NCBI RefSeq assembly: GCF_003640665.1
Contig: NZ_QQXL01000001.1
Span: forward strand, 248,001 to 312,000
DNA length: 64,000 nt
Direction of reading: 5' to 3'
Source: Galactobacter caseinivorans
GTDB lineage: Bacteria > Actinomycetota > Actinomycetes > Actinomycetales > Micrococcaceae
The notes beneath the pieces were generated by a model, which ran no database searches, was not told where the DNA came from, and saw only the letters and a list, made by a program, of their open reading frames with translations. Positions within the stretch are counted from its first letter, which is position 1; every line of letters starts with the position of its first letter. Position numbers and translations under genes: made by a program. Positions 1 through 9,099 of the stretch are shown here, piece by piece.

Positions 1-167
1 AGCTCATCGGATAACCGAGCCCAGGTAGCGCGCTCGAGTCCCACGAAGGGGGAACTCGCGGAATTGTCTCCCAGGCCCATGGACCTGGTCACTGCTCGGT
101 GTTGACTCACGTTGGCCATTGTTCACCGACGTGTTCTGGGTCGCAAAATTTTGAGGGGTCTCGCCGT

Positions 168-180
168 TAAGATGGTGTTC
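168..180 (+). promoter_or_regulatory. Leaderless -10 element of glmS
   Basis: TAAGAT lies at 168-173 and is followed by 7 bases and then the ATG at 181, so transcription should begin at or next to the start codon. This favours ATG 181 over the in-frame ATG at 172, which lies inside the hexamer. No clear -35 box is seen. Nothing gene-like can be supported in bases 1-167; frame 1 is open only to a stop at 103-105. Confidence 0.6.
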
Positions 181-2052
181 ATGTGTGGAATCGTGGGTTA
201 TGCAGGCCGGACCGACCTCGCGTCGGGTCCCAAGGCTCTTGACGTTGTTCTGGAGGGGCTTCGCCGCCTCGAATACCGCGGTTACGACTCGGCCGGTGTG
301 GCCGTCGTTGCCGACGGAGAGATCACCTCGCGGAAGAAGGCCGGAAAGCTGGCCAATCTGCTCGGTGAGATCGATGAGAACCCCCTGCCCGCCTCAAACA
401 CCGGCATTGGGCACACCCGATGGGCCACCCACGGTGGCCCCACCAACGAGAATGCCCATCCGCACCTGGCGGATGGCGGCAAGCTTGCCGTGATTCACAA
501 CGGCATCATCGAGAACTTCTCCACCCTGAAGCAGGGCCTGGTGGCTCGCGGGCACGTGTTCCTCTCTCAGACCGATACCGAGGTCGCTGCCGCCCTCCTG
601 GGCGAGGTGTACCACGGCGAGGCCGCCGAGGACCTGACCCTGGCGCTGCGCCTGACCTCCGCCAAGCTGGAGGGTGCCTTCACCCTGCTGGCCGTGCACG
701 CGGACCAGCCCGGCGTCGTGGTGGCCTCCCGCCGCAACTCCCCGCTGGTGGTGGGCCTGGGAGACGGCGAGAACTTCCTGGGCTCTGACGTCTCCGGCTT
801 CATCGACTTCACCCGTCGCGCGGTGGAACTGGGCCAGGACCAGGTCGTCACGATCACCCCTGATGACTACACGGTCACCGACTTTGCCGGGAACCCGGCC
901 CAGGGCCGCGAGTTCACGGTGGACTGGGACGCCGCAGCGGCAGAGAAGGGCGGTTTTGACTCCTTCATGGCGAAGGAGATCCACGACCAGCCCCAGGCCG
1001 TGGCTGACACGCTCCTTGGCCGCGTTGACTCCAACGGCCGCCTGGCCCTGGACGAGCTGCGCATCGACGCGGACGAGCTCAAGGCCATCGACAAGATCGT
1101 GGTCCTGGCCTGTGGCACCTCCGCCTACGCCGCGCACGTGGCCAAGTACGCCATTGAGCACTGGTGCCGCGTGCCCGTGGAGGTGGAGCTCAGCCACGAG
1201 TTCCGCTACCGCGACCCCATCGTCAGCCCCAGCACCCTGGTCGTGACCATCTCGCAGTCCGGCGAGACCATGGACACGCTCATGGCGCTGCGCTACGCCA
1301 AGGAGCAGGGCGCCCGCACCCTGGCCATCTGTAACACTAATGGCTCCTCCATCCCGCGCGAGTCTGACGCGGTGCTGTACACGCACGCCGGCCCGGAGAT
1401 CGCCGTGGCCTCCACCAAGGCCTTCCTGGCGCAGATTACCGCGACCTACCTGCTTGGACTGTACCTGGCCCAGCTGCGAGGCAACCTGTTCCGGGGAGAG
1501 ATCGCGGACACCCTGGCTGACATGGCCGCCATCCCCGCCAAGATCCAGTCCATCCTGGATCGCGAGGATGAGGTCAAGGAGCTGGCCCGTGCCATGCAGG
1601 ACACCACGAGCGTGCTGTTCCTTGGCCGCCACGTGGGCTACCCCGTGGCCATGGAAGGCGCGCTCAAGCTCAAGGAGCTGGCGTACATCCACGCGGAGGG
1701 CTTTGCCGCTGGCGAGCTGAAGCACGGCCCCATCGCCCTGATTGATGAGGGCAAGTCGGTCTTTGTGGTGGTGCCCTCACCCCGTGGGCGCTACTCCATG
1801 CACTCCAAGGTGGTCTCCAACATCCAGGAGGTCCGCGCCCGCGGCGCCAAGACGCTGGTGATCGCCGAAGAGGGCGACGAGGCAGTGCAGGACTTTGCCG
1901 AGTGGGTCTTCCGCGTGCCGGAGACCAAGACGCTGCTGATGCCGCTGCTCACCGTGGTGCCGCTGCAGATCTTTGCCTGCGAGCTGGCCGGGGCCAAGGG
2001 CCTGAATGTGGACCAGCCGCGCAACCTGGCCAAGTCCGTCACGGTCGAGTAG
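181..2052 (+). CDS. glmS: Glutamine--fructose-6-phosphate aminotransferase (isomerizing)
   Basis: GlmS makes glucosamine-6-phosphate from fructose-6-phosphate and glutamine in the cytosol, the first step towards UDP-GlcNAc for peptidoglycan. The 623-residue protein (usual length about 610) begins MCGIVGYAG, placing the catalytic Cys directly after the removable Met, which fixes the start at 181. Residues 1 to about 230 form the class II glutaminase domain (HTRWATHG, HNGIIENF). Two SIS sugar-isomerase domains follow, with CGTSAYAA, SQSGETMDTL and AEGFAAGELKHGPIALI. The C-terminus DQPRNLAKSVTVE is typical. It is followed by a strong terminator shared with convergent galU. No glmS ribozyme is apparent upstream. 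Confidence 0.98.
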   Translation: MCGIVGYAGRTDLASGPKALDVVLEGLRRLEYRGYDSAGVAVVADGEITSRKKAGKLANLLGEIDENPLPASNTGIGHTRWATHGGPTNENAHPHLADGGKLAVIHNGIIENFSTLKQGLVARGHVFLSQTDTEVAAALLGEVYHGEAAEDLTLALRLTSAKLEGAFTLLAVHADQPGVVVASRRNSPLVVGLGDGENFLGSDVSGFIDFTRRAVELGQDQVVTITPDDYTVTDFAGNPAQGREFTVDWDAAAAEKGGFDSFMAKEIHDQPQAVADTLLGRVDSNGRLALDELRIDADELKAIDKIVVLACGTSAYAAHVAKYAIEHWCRVPVEVELSHEFRYRDPIVSPSTLVVTISQSGETMDTLMALRYAKEQGARTLAICNTNGSSIPRESDAVLYTHAGPEIAVASTKAFLAQITATYLLGLYLAQLRGNLFRGEIADTLADMAAIPAKIQSILDREDEVKELARAMQDTTSVLFLGRHVGYPVAMEGALKLKELAYIHAEGFAAGELKHGPIALIDEGKSVFVVVPSPRGRYSMHSKVVSNIQEVRARGAKTLVIAEEGDEAVQDFAEWVFRVPETKTLLMPLLTVVPLQIFACELAGAKGLNVDQPRNLAKSVTVE

Positions 2053-2115
2053 CCAAGGCGCGGCGCCCTCACTGGGTGTGACGCCCCAGCCGGGCGCCTC
2101 GCTTAAGAAAGACCG

Positions 2116-2149
2116 AAGAAGCCCCGGACCGCATGGTCCGGGGCTTCTT
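2116..2149. terminator. Bidirectional terminator between glmS and galU
   Basis: A perfect 15-bp inverted repeat (AAGAAGCCCCGGACC, 4-base loop GCAT) with A-rich flank on the left and T-rich flank on the right sits between the convergent ends of glmS and galU. It can serve both genes. Confidence 0.9.
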
Positions 2150-2174
2150 GAGTGTTGATGGGCGGTGGTGGGGC

Positions 2175-3089
2175 CTACTTGTTTTCCCACGTGGGTGCGG
2201 TGGGCACGTATTCGCGCAACCACTGCACCAGCTCCGGGCCCAGATCCGCGCGCTCGGAGGCCAGCTGGATCACGGCCTTGATGTAAGAGATCTTGTCTCC
2301 GGTGTCGAAGCGTCGGCCGCGGAAGATCACGGCGGTGACGCCGCCACCCTGATCAGCTGGCATGCCGGCCAGCTCAAGCAGCGCGTCCGTCAGCTGGATC
2401 TCGTTTCCGCGACCGGGCTCGGTGGTCTCTAGCACGTCAAAGACGGCGGGGTGGAGCACATAGCGGCCAATGACGGCCAGGTTGGAGGGGGCCTCCTCGG
2501 GGGAGGGCTTCTCCACCAGAGTGTTGACCTTCACGTAGTTCTCCCCAGGAACCTCTGTGACGTCGGCGCAACCATAGGCGGAGATGCTCTCGTGGGGCAC
2601 CTCCATGAGGGCGATGACAGAACCGCCCACACGCTCCTGTACTGCAATCATGTCCGCGAGGAGGGTGTCCTTGGCATCGATCAGGTCATCGCCGAGCAGC
2701 ACGGCAAAGGGCTCGTCGCCCACGTGGCCGCGGGCGCGCAGCACGGCGTGGCCCAACCCGCGGGGGTCGCCCTGGCGGATGTAGTGGATGTCCCCCAAGT
2801 TCGTCGCGTGCTGCACGGAGGCGAGCTTGTTGTTATCGCCCTTCTCCCGCAGCTGGGACTCGAGGGAGGGCATGCGGTCAAAGTGGTCCTCGAGGGAACG
2901 CTTGTTGCGCCCCGTCACCATCAGCAAATCATGCAGGCCGGCAGTAACTGCCTCCTCCACGACGTACTGAATCGCGGGCACATCCACGACAGGGAGCATT
3001 TCCTTGGGCATGGCTTTGGTGGCGGGTAGGAAGCGAGTCCCCATTCCCGCGGCCGGAAAAACGGCCTTACGGACTTTCGCAGTGGTCAT
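2175..3089 (-). CDS. galU: UTP--glucose-1-phosphate uridylyltransferase
   Basis: GalU forms UDP-glucose from UTP and glucose-1-phosphate, supplying envelope polysaccharides, glycolipids and trehalose. The 304-residue protein has the nucleotidyltransferase start [20 protein letters not shown], the sugar-nucleotide region [10 protein letters not shown] and the [14 protein letters not shown] segment typical of bacterial GalU; length is normal for the family. On the minus strand a TAAATA/TTAAAT hexamer (3096-3102) lies 6-7 bases before the ATG, consistent with a leaderless transcript. It is divergent from acpS across about 54 bp, so the two promoters are close. Confidence 0.97.
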   Translation of the reverse strand: MTTAKVRKAVFPAAGMGTRFLPATKAMPKEMLPVVDVPAIQYVVEEAVTAGLHDLLMVTGRNKRSLEDHFDRMPSLESQLREKGDNNKLASVQHATNLGDIHYIRQGDPRGLGHAVLRARGHVGDEPFAVLLGDDLIDAKDTLLADMIAVQERVGGSVIALMEVPHESISAYGCADVTEVPGENYVKVNTLVEKPSPEEAPSNLAVIGRYVLHPAVFDVLETTEPGRGNEIQLTDALLELAGMPADQGGGVTAVIFRGRRFDTGDKISYIKAVIQLASERADLGPELVQWLREYVPTAPTWENK

Positions 3090-3131
3090 GGTCGCTATTT
3101 AATCACCCAAGTGCAAGGGCCCTCAGAAGGC

Positions 3132-3143
3132 TACGATCGTGGG
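3132..3143 (+). promoter_or_regulatory. Leaderless -10 element of acpS
   Basis: TACGAT at 3132-3137 followed by 6 bases and GTG 3144. The spacing selects GTG 3144 over the earlier in-frame start at 3111 and matches the MIVGIGVD start of the family. Confidence 0.65.
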
Positions 3144-3503
3144 GTGATTGTGGGCATTGGAGTGGACGTGGTGGCATTGGCGCGTTTTGAGCGTCAGATA
3201 GAGCGGACACCCGCCTTAGTTGAGCGGCTCTTCTGCCCCGACGAGCGTGTGCGGCACCCGCGTTCCCTGGCTGCGCGCTTTGCCGCGAAGGAGGCGGTGG
3301 CCAAGGCGCTTGGTGCCCCCGGGAACTTGCGCTGGCATGACTGCGAGGTGGTGACCTCACCCTCCGGGGCGCCGTCCATCCGCGCGTCCGGAACGGTGGC
3401 GGAGCGGGCCACGGCGCTGGGCGTCTCCAGGTGGCACGTCTCTTTGACGCACGACGGCGACTCGGCGATAGCCATGGTGGTGGCGGAGGGTGACGGGCTG
3501 TGA
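3144..3503 (+). CDS. acpS: Holo-[acyl-carrier-protein] synthase
   Basis: AcpS transfers 4'-phosphopantetheine from CoA to a serine of acyl carrier protein, activating fatty acid synthesis. The 119-residue product (family about 120) starts [15 protein letters not shown], containing the Mg-binding Asp, and has the second signature [13 protein letters not shown] with the Mg-binding Glu. The GTG start at 3144 is chosen from the conserved N-terminus and the leaderless -10. The stop codon overlaps the GTG of the next gene (GTGA), so acpS and the NAD(P)HX repair fusion are translationally coupled, an arrangement common in Actinobacteria. Confidence 0.95.
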   Translation: MIVGIGVDVVALARFERQIERTPALVERLFCPDERVRHPRSLAARFAAKEAVAKALGAPGNLRWHDCEVVTSPSGAPSIRASGTVAERATALGVSRWHVSLTHDGDSAIAMVVAEGDGL

Positions 3504-5161
3504 CCGGCGTGTGGCCCGGCAGTAGGCTGCGCGCGGCGGAGGCCGCCGCGATTGACGCGGCGTGCGCTGCGGGGGATCCCGATCGCTACATGCGTGTGGC
3601 GGCGCAGGGCATCGCGACGCTGGTGCTGCGCCACCTGGGGCGCGGCGGCGCGCAGGTGCGACGCAGCGCCGTGCCGGTGATCGCCGCGCCGCTGCCCCAG
3701 CGCTCACAGGTGACGGCCCTGGCCGGCAGCGGTGTGGCCGGCGCCCGGATCGTGGCGCTGGTGGGGCCGGGCAACAACGGCGGCGACGGGCTCTACGCGC
3801 TGGCCGCCCTGGCGCGACGCGGCGCTGCGTGCACCGCAATCCTCCTGGCCGAGCGCCACCACGGGCGCGGGGCGCAAGCCCTGCGGCTGGCGGGAGGCCG
3901 CGTGAGAATGGCCGGCACGGCGGGGGCGGAGCGGGCCCTTGCCGCCGCCTCGGTGGTGCTCGACGCCGCTCTGGGCACCGGAGCGCGCACAGCGGGTTCG
4001 GCGCGGGGCCGGGTCATGGCCTGGCCTCAGCTTCCCGATGCGGCCTGGCGAATTGCCTGCGACCTGCCCTCCGGCCTGGATGCGGAGGGCGAAGAGCCTG
4101 GGGCTGGGGGAGCCTGCGCTGGTACAGAAGTGCAGCCGGTGGAATCCCAGCCTGTGGAACCCCCCTGGGTGGACACGACGGTGGCGTTGGGTGCGCCGTC
4201 GCTGGGCCTGGTGCTCGGCCGTGGCCGGGAGCTCTGCGGGGAGGTGCACGTGGTGCCCGTGCCGGGGCTCTTGGACCCCACCCTCCTGGGGGAGCCCGCC
4301 GTGCAGTTGCTCAGCCCGAACGAAGCGTTGGACAGCATGCTGTCACCACGCGCGGGCGATCACAAGTACAGCAGGGGAGTGCTTGGCCTCGTCGCCGGCT
4401 CGCCCGCCTACCCAGGAGCGGCCATCCTGTGCGCCAAGGCGGCGCTGGAGACCGGCGTGGGGATGCTCAGCGCATTCACTCGCGGCACGGCAAGGCTGCA
4501 GTTTGGCGCCGCCGTCCCGGAGGCTGTGGTCTCCTCTCGCGACCAGGCACCGGACGGGCCGGCGGCAAGCAGGGTGAACGCCTGGGTGCTTGGCCCAGGT
4601 CTGGGCGAATCTGAGCAAGACCTGGACGCTGCCCGCAGGGTCCTCGCGTCCGGAACCCCCGCCGTCGTGGACGCCTCCGCGCTCGCCGTCGTGCAGTTGC
4701 CAGCGCTAGCGCCAGTGCCAGTGGAGTCGCCAGCGCCGTCGCGTCCGTGGATCCTGACCCCACACGCGGGCGAGCTGCGCGCGCTGTCCGAGCGGCTGGG
4801 GCTTGACCTGCCTGACCCGGCACGGTGGCCGCTGGCGAGCGTGAAGCAGGCGGCGCGGGCGCTGCGCTGCGTGGTGCTATTGAAGGGTTCGTGCACGCTG
4901 GTGGCGACCCCGCAGGGCCAGGTCTTTGCCGCGGCCAGCGCGGGGCCGGGGCTGGCGGTGGCCGGCAGCGGGGACACGCTCGCCGGAATCCTCGGCGCGG
5001 TCCTGACCACGCACGTGACCCGCAGCGGCGCGGCCACGCCCCAGGAATTGGCGCGGTGGGCCGCCGCGGCGGCGGTGGTGCACGGGCTGGCCGGGGCCGC
5101 AGCCCCTGGCCCAGCGGAGGGGCTCAGTGCGGGAATCCGAAGCGTGTTGCAGACCCGCTGA
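3500..5161 (+). CDS. nnr: Bifunctional NAD(P)HX epimerase / ADP-dependent dehydratase
   Basis: This enzyme repairs hydrated NADH and NADPH. In the family the N-terminal YjeF domain epimerises R-NAD(P)HX and the C-terminal ribokinase-like domain dehydrates S-NAD(P)HX using ADP or ATP. In the 553-residue protein the first domain (about residues 1-245) shows [21 protein letters not shown]. The second (about 275-553) shows [27 protein letters not shown] and the [14 protein letters not shown] nucleotide site. The N-terminal part carries Ala/Gly-rich insertions. Translation starts at GTG 3500, overlapping the acpS stop by 4 bases. The sequence supports a complete two-domain enzyme with no visible frameshift. 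Confidence 0.93.
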   Translation: MTGVWPGSRLRAAEAAAIDAACAAGDPDRYMRVAAQGIATLVLRHLGRGGAQVRRSAVPVIAAPLPQRSQVTALAGSGVAGARIVALVGPGNNGGDGLYALAALARRGAACTAILLAERHHGRGAQALRLAGGRVRMAGTAGAERALAAASVVLDAALGTGARTAGSARGRVMAWPQLPDAAWRIACDLPSGLDAEGEEPGAGGACAGTEVQPVESQPVEPPWVDTTVALGAPSLGLVLGRGRELCGEVHVVPVPGLLDPTLLGEPAVQLLSPNEALDSMLSPRAGDHKYSRGVLGLVAGSPAYPGAAILCAKAALETGVGMLSAFTRGTARLQFGAAVPEAVVSSRDQAPDGPAASRVNAWVLGPGLGESEQDLDAARRVLASGTPAVVDASALAVVQLPALAPVPVESPAPSRPWILTPHAGELRALSERLGLDLPDPARWPLASVKQAARALRCVVLLKGSCTLVATPQGQVFAAASAGPGLAVAGSGDTLAGILGAVLTTHVTRSGAATPQELARWAAAAAVVHGLAGAAAPGPAEGLSAGIRSVLQTR

Positions 5162-5269
5162 GTCCACCGGATGGGCCAATTCGTCGGCGTGCGTGGAAGA
5201 ATGAGCCGAGCTGATCTTGAGTGCTGGGTGAAGAGGCCCGCACCGCACGGCAAGGGGGAGTAGACACAC

Positions 5270-7753
5270 GTGGGCACCAATGGCTTTGATTTTGCCCGCG
5301 GGAATCTCTCCAAACTCACCCGCCTGCCGCTCTACGCGCTGGGAAAGCCCGCGCAGTGGCTCATCCCGCGCACACCCAAACAGTGGGTCTTTGGCAGCGG
5401 CGCAGGCGTGGCACAGGGCGCCTGGGAGCTGTGGCAAGAGGTGGCCCGGCGCGAGCCCATGGCCCGCATGGTGTGGCTGGTCGCCAATGACGCGCAAGAG
5501 GACCAGGCCCGTGAGGCGGGCATCGACTGGGTGTACGCCCAGAGCTGGCGCGGGTTCTGGCGGACCCTGCGCGCCAAGACCCTGGTCGTCACCCACGGGC
5601 TGGGGGATGTGAACCGCTACGCCTCCGGGGGTGGCTACGTGGTCCAGCTCTGGCACGGGATTCCCCTGAAACGCATTCATCTTGACTCCCCGGCCACGCT
5701 GAACCTTGGCCGGCGGGTACCCGCCGTGGTCACCGCGCTGCTGCGCCGCCTCTACCGCGCGGGTTCCCGCCGCATCTCCCTTTTTCCCGTCCCGTCCGCC
5801 CTGGTGGCCTCTCGCATTCACTCCGCCTTTGACCTGCCCCCGGAGCGCATCCTGATTTCCGGTGACCCCCGCGACGAGGCCCTTGTGAGCGGCAGCAAGC
5901 GCGAGCGCGCCGCCCTGGCCTGCCGTGTGTTGGAGGGCGCGGGTGTGGTGGGTGCTGAGGACTCCGGCCGGCGCGTGGTGCTCTTTGCCCCCACCTGGCG
6001 CGACGGGGACCAGGACCCTGCGGTGCCTGGGCCGCAGGAGCGCGACGCGCTCCAGGGGCTGGCGGAGGAGCTTGACCTGATCATTGTGGTGCGCCCGCAC
6101 CCGTTGGGGGTGGGGTCCTACCGCTCCGCCCTGGCCGGCGCCGACCGGCTGCGCATGGCGGACTCCGAGGCGGTGGCGGACGTCAACCAGATCCTGAGCG
6201 GTGTGGAGCTGCTGATCACCGACTACTCCTCTGTCGCGATGGACTACTCGCTCACCGGCTCCCACCTGGTGTGGTTTGCCCCGGACCGCGAGGAGTACGA
6301 GCGCACCCGCGGTTTGTATGAGGACTATGCCACCACCACCGGTGAGCATGAGAAGGACTGGGCCGGCGTCGTCGAGCGGGTGCGGGAGGCACTGAGCGTG
6401 CCCGACGGCGCGACGGCGCGGGCCTCGCTGTTGGCCACGCGCTCGCTGCGCGATCGCTTCTTTGACGTCACGGAACCCGGCGCCCCTGGGCGCGTGTACG
6501 ACGCGATCCTGGCGGATCGCACGCCGGGCCAGCACCGTGACGAGGAGTCCGTGTACCAGCCGCAAGCGGGCGCGGACGTGAGGGAGGCCGAACCGGTGGC
6601 GTCTGACGTGGCGAGCTCTGAACCGATGACTCCGGGGCCAGTGGTCTTTTTTGAGAGCTTCTACGGGCTGCGTGCCAACGACAACCCCGCCGGGATCGAC
6701 GCCGCCCTGGCGCGGCTGCGCCCGGAGGTGCGCAGGATCTGGAGCGTGGCGTCTGAGGCGGTTCAGGTGCCCAGCGGCGCGGAACAGGTGGTGGAGGGAA
6801 CCCCGGCGTGGGAGGCCGCCCGCCGGGACGCCGGACTGTTTGTCCTCAACGACTGGCTCCGCACACCCGTGCCCCGCCCGGGCGAACAAAAGGTGCTGCA
6901 GACCTGGCACGGCACCCCGCTCAAGAACCTGGCGCTGGGGCGGCCCAAGGTGGGCCTGCGCACCCGCCTGGCCATCCTGAAGCAGTCCCGCCGATGGGAC
7001 GCGCTGCTGAGCCAGAACCCGTACAGCTCCCATCGCCTGGCCACGGACTATGCGTTCAGGGGGCCGGTGTGGGAGCTGGGCTACCCGCGCAACGATCGTC
7101 TCAGCCCTGCGGACCCCGCGGCCGCCCGCGCCGCCGCGAGGGTTGACCTTGGACTCTCGGCGCACGCCCGCGTGGTGCTGTACGCACCCACTTGGCGCGA
7201 TGACGGGCGGATTGTGCTGGACGGCGCGGGGATCGCGCGCGTGCAGCGGGCGCTCAGCGCGGCTGACTCGATTGGCGCGGCTGGCTCGGGTGGGGAGGGC
7301 ACCGAAGGCGACGACGTCGTCATCCTGGTCCGCGCCCACAGCCGCGTCGCGGAGGGGCTCGGGGACGCCGGCGCGGGAACCGCGGTCCGCGATGTCTCTG
7401 GGGAGAACGGGCTGGAACGCCTGCTCCTTGCCGCGGACGTGCTGGTCACCGACTACTCCTCGGTGATGTTTGATGCGGCCGTCACCAGCATCCCCATGGT
7501 GTTTCACGTTCCCGACCTGGAGCTGTACCGCGATAGCCAGCGCGGCTTTGGGCTGGACTTCGAGACGCGGGCCCCGGGCCCGCTCACGCGCACGGAGGAG
7601 GAGCTGGTACAGGCGATCCGCGCGGCGAGCACGGGCGACGCTGAGTTTGAGTGGCGATACGCTGCCTGGCGGGCGGACTTCACGCCCTGGGACGACGGCG
7701 CCGCGGGCGAGCGTGTGGTGCGCCGGCTGGAGGCCGAGGGTTTCCTGCGCTGA
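5270..7753 (+). CDS. Double-domain CDP-glycerol glycerophosphotransferase
   Basis: Proteins of the TagF/Glyphos_transf family add glycerol-phosphate units from CDP-glycerol to teichoic-acid chains at the inner face of the membrane. This 827-residue protein carries two copies of the catalytic domain. Copy 1 (about residues 60-410) has LWHGIPLKRIHLD, APTWRDGDQ, VVRPHPLG and LLITDYSSVAMDYSL. Copy 2 (about 460-827) has TWHGTPLKNLALGRPK, APTWRDDG, LVRAHSRV and LVTDYSSVMFDAAV. Both keep the His and the Asp-Tyr-Ser-Ser motif. An acidic linker joins them. GTG 5270 is supported by the ribosome site AAGGGGGAG. The neighbouring glycosyltransferase fits a wall-polymer role. One domain might prime and the other extend; that is inference. 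Confidence 0.88.
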   Translation: MGTNGFDFARGNLSKLTRLPLYALGKPAQWLIPRTPKQWVFGSGAGVAQGAWELWQEVARREPMARMVWLVANDAQEDQAREAGIDWVYAQSWRGFWRTLRAKTLVVTHGLGDVNRYASGGGYVVQLWHGIPLKRIHLDSPATLNLGRRVPAVVTALLRRLYRAGSRRISLFPVPSALVASRIHSAFDLPPERILISGDPRDEALVSGSKRERAALACRVLEGAGVVGAEDSGRRVVLFAPTWRDGDQDPAVPGPQERDALQGLAEELDLIIVVRPHPLGVGSYRSALAGADRLRMADSEAVADVNQILSGVELLITDYSSVAMDYSLTGSHLVWFAPDREEYERTRGLYEDYATTTGEHEKDWAGVVERVREALSVPDGATARASLLATRSLRDRFFDVTEPGAPGRVYDAILADRTPGQHRDEESVYQPQAGADVREAEPVASDVASSEPMTPGPVVFFESFYGLRANDNPAGIDAALARLRPEVRRIWSVASEAVQVPSGAEQVVEGTPAWEAARRDAGLFVLNDWLRTPVPRPGEQKVLQTWHGTPLKNLALGRPKVGLRTRLAILKQSRRWDALLSQNPYSSHRLATDYAFRGPVWELGYPRNDRLSPADPAAARAAARVDLGLSAHARVVLYAPTWRDDGRIVLDGAGIARVQRALSAADSIGAAGSGGEGTEGDDVVILVRAHSRVAEGLGDAGAGTAVRDVSGENGLERLLLAADVLVTDYSSVMFDAAVTSIPMVFHVPDLELYRDSQRGFGLDFETRAPGPLTRTEEELVQAIRAASTGDAEFEWRYAAWRADFTPWDDGAAGERVVRRLEAEGFLR

Positions 7754-7795
7754 GGTGCCTGGCTCTCCTGGCCCGGGTTTCTTCAGCAGGCGCGA

Positions 7796-8992
7796 CTAGC
7801 CCGCCGCGGGGTCCTCGATGCGTACCCGTGAGGTATCCACGGTGCCCTCGCCGCCGGTCACCACGCCGCGCAGGAAGCCGGTTCCCCATGCCACGTGCAT
7901 GGTGGCGAGCACGCCCGGCACCAAAACCCGGGCGGCCAAGCCACCCGCGTTCTTGGCGCTCACGGCCGTCCCAAGCAACAGGGCAAGGTAGAGGCCCAGC
8001 GGGGCGTAGGCCAGGGAACCGACCAAGCCGAGCCAGCCGTGCAGCACACCGGTGGCCTGTAGGACGGCCACGATGATGGCCACGGTGATGAGGAGCACCA
8101 GCGCTGGCGGGGCAAAAAAACGCAGGGAGTTGCTGGCCCCGTGGCGCCTGACCAACTCTCCGCGCCACACGCCGGTGGCGTGGAACTGCCGGGCCAAGGC
8201 GCCCCATGAGGCGCGCGGCCAGTACGTCACCGTGAGATCTGGATCGAAGTAGACCAGGTGGCCGGCCTCGCGCAAGCGAAGGTTGAGCTCCCAATCCTCC
8301 CCGCGGGCAATCCCCTCGTCGAAGAGGCCCACGGCAAAGAGCGGCTCGCGGCGGAACACGCCAAGGTAGGCGGACTCGGCCGGTCCGGCCTCCCCGTGCC
8401 CGTGATAGGCGGCGCCGCCCAGGCCCATGCGGGAGTTGTATCCCACCGCGATGGCGCGCTGCACGGCGCCCTTGCCATGGGCGCTCATGACGCCACCCAC
8501 GTTGGCGGCGCCCGTGCGATGCAGGGTCCGCACGGCCGCTCGCGTGTAGCCGTCGGAGAGCGTGGCGTGGGCGTCCACGCGGACAATGATGGGGTGGACG
8601 GTAGCCCGCAGGGCCAGGTTCAGACCCTTGGAGATGTTGGCCTCGGGATTGTGGACCAGGCGCAACCTGGAGTCCGCCGCGGCCAGGCGCGCGGCAATCA
8701 CATCCGTGCCGTCCGTGGAGGGGCCAAGGGAGAGAACCAGCTCCGTCTGACCCGGGTAGTCCTGGGTCAGGACCGCGTTGACCGCCTCTTCCAGGTCCGT
8801 CTCCTCATTCAGGACGGGCATCACGTAACTCACGCCCGGCCACTGCTCAGCCCCGGCGGCTGCGCCGGCCTCCCCGTGGACGGCTGCGCCTGCCTCCGCG
8901 CCGACCCGCGCGCCTGCCTCCGCGTCGACCCGCGCGCCCGGGTAGTCCGGATCGGAGGGGCGCTGAGTAGGGGTGGGAGAGTCGGCGGGCAT
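7796..8992 (-). CDS. Family 2 glycosyltransferase with C-terminal membrane segments
   Basis: A GT-A fold glycosyltransferase of about 398 residues, related to succinoglycan-type enzymes. VSYVMPVLNEETDLEEAVNAVL opens the domain, SLGPSTDGT and VRVDAHAT (DxD-like) mark the sugar-nucleotide and metal site, and FDEGIARGEDWELNLRLR is the acceptor-side ED motif. Near the C-terminus are two to three hydrophobic segments (ALVLLITVAIIVAVL, LGLYLALLLGTAV), suggesting membrane anchoring with a cytosolic active site. The N-terminus before the domain is an Ala/Glu/Gly repeat tract (units like DAEAGARVGAEAGA). ATG 8992 is preferred; a start 45 bases upstream is possible. Substrate unknown; it faces the CDP-glycerol enzyme convergently. 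Confidence 0.83.
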   Translation of the reverse strand: MPADSPTPTQRPSDPDYPGARVDAEAGARVGAEAGAAVHGEAGAAAGAEQWPGVSYVMPVLNEETDLEEAVNAVLTQDYPGQTELVLSLGPSTDGTDVIAARLAAADSRLRLVHNPEANISKGLNLALRATVHPIIVRVDAHATLSDGYTRAAVRTLHRTGAANVGGVMSAHGKGAVQRAIAVGYNSRMGLGGAAYHGHGEAGPAESAYLGVFRREPLFAVGLFDEGIARGEDWELNLRLREAGHLVYFDPDLTVTYWPRASWGALARQFHATGVWRGELVRRHGASNSLRFFAPPALVLLITVAIIVAVLQATGVLHGWLGLVGSLAYAPLGLYLALLLGTAVSAKNAGGLAARVLVPGVLATMHVAWGTGFLRGVVTGGEGTVDTSRVRIEDPAAG

Positions 8993-9086
8993 GGGCACGA
9001 TTCTGCCACGCCAGCGTGGCCCTGCAGGTGCAGACAAAGCCGGTCGGCGCCAACAAAGCAGGGTGAAGACGGCTGATCGGGACGAC

Positions 9087-9099
9087 TAAAGTGGGGCCC
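9087..9099 (+). promoter_or_regulatory. Leaderless -10 element of alr
   Basis: TAAAGT at 9087-9092 is followed by 7 bases and GTG 9100. The alternative GTG at 9091 lies within the hexamer, so 9100 is the likelier start. Confidence 0.5.

Noticed and set aside
1-167. Possible tRNA or small gene before glmS
   Set aside because: The stretch GCTCGAGTCCCAC resembles a T-loop, but no acceptor stem or cloverleaf can be built, and frame 1 is only open to a stop at 103-105.
394-1725. 443-residue open frame antisense to glmS
   Set aside because: It mirrors the codon periodicity of glmS on the other strand, is His/Gly/Val-rich, and has no motifs.
4877-7507. 876-residue open frame antisense to the NAD(P)HX enzyme and the glycerophosphotransferase
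   Set aside because: It crosses two well-supported genes and reads as Arg/His/Gly-rich low-complexity protein, typical of high-GC shadow frames.
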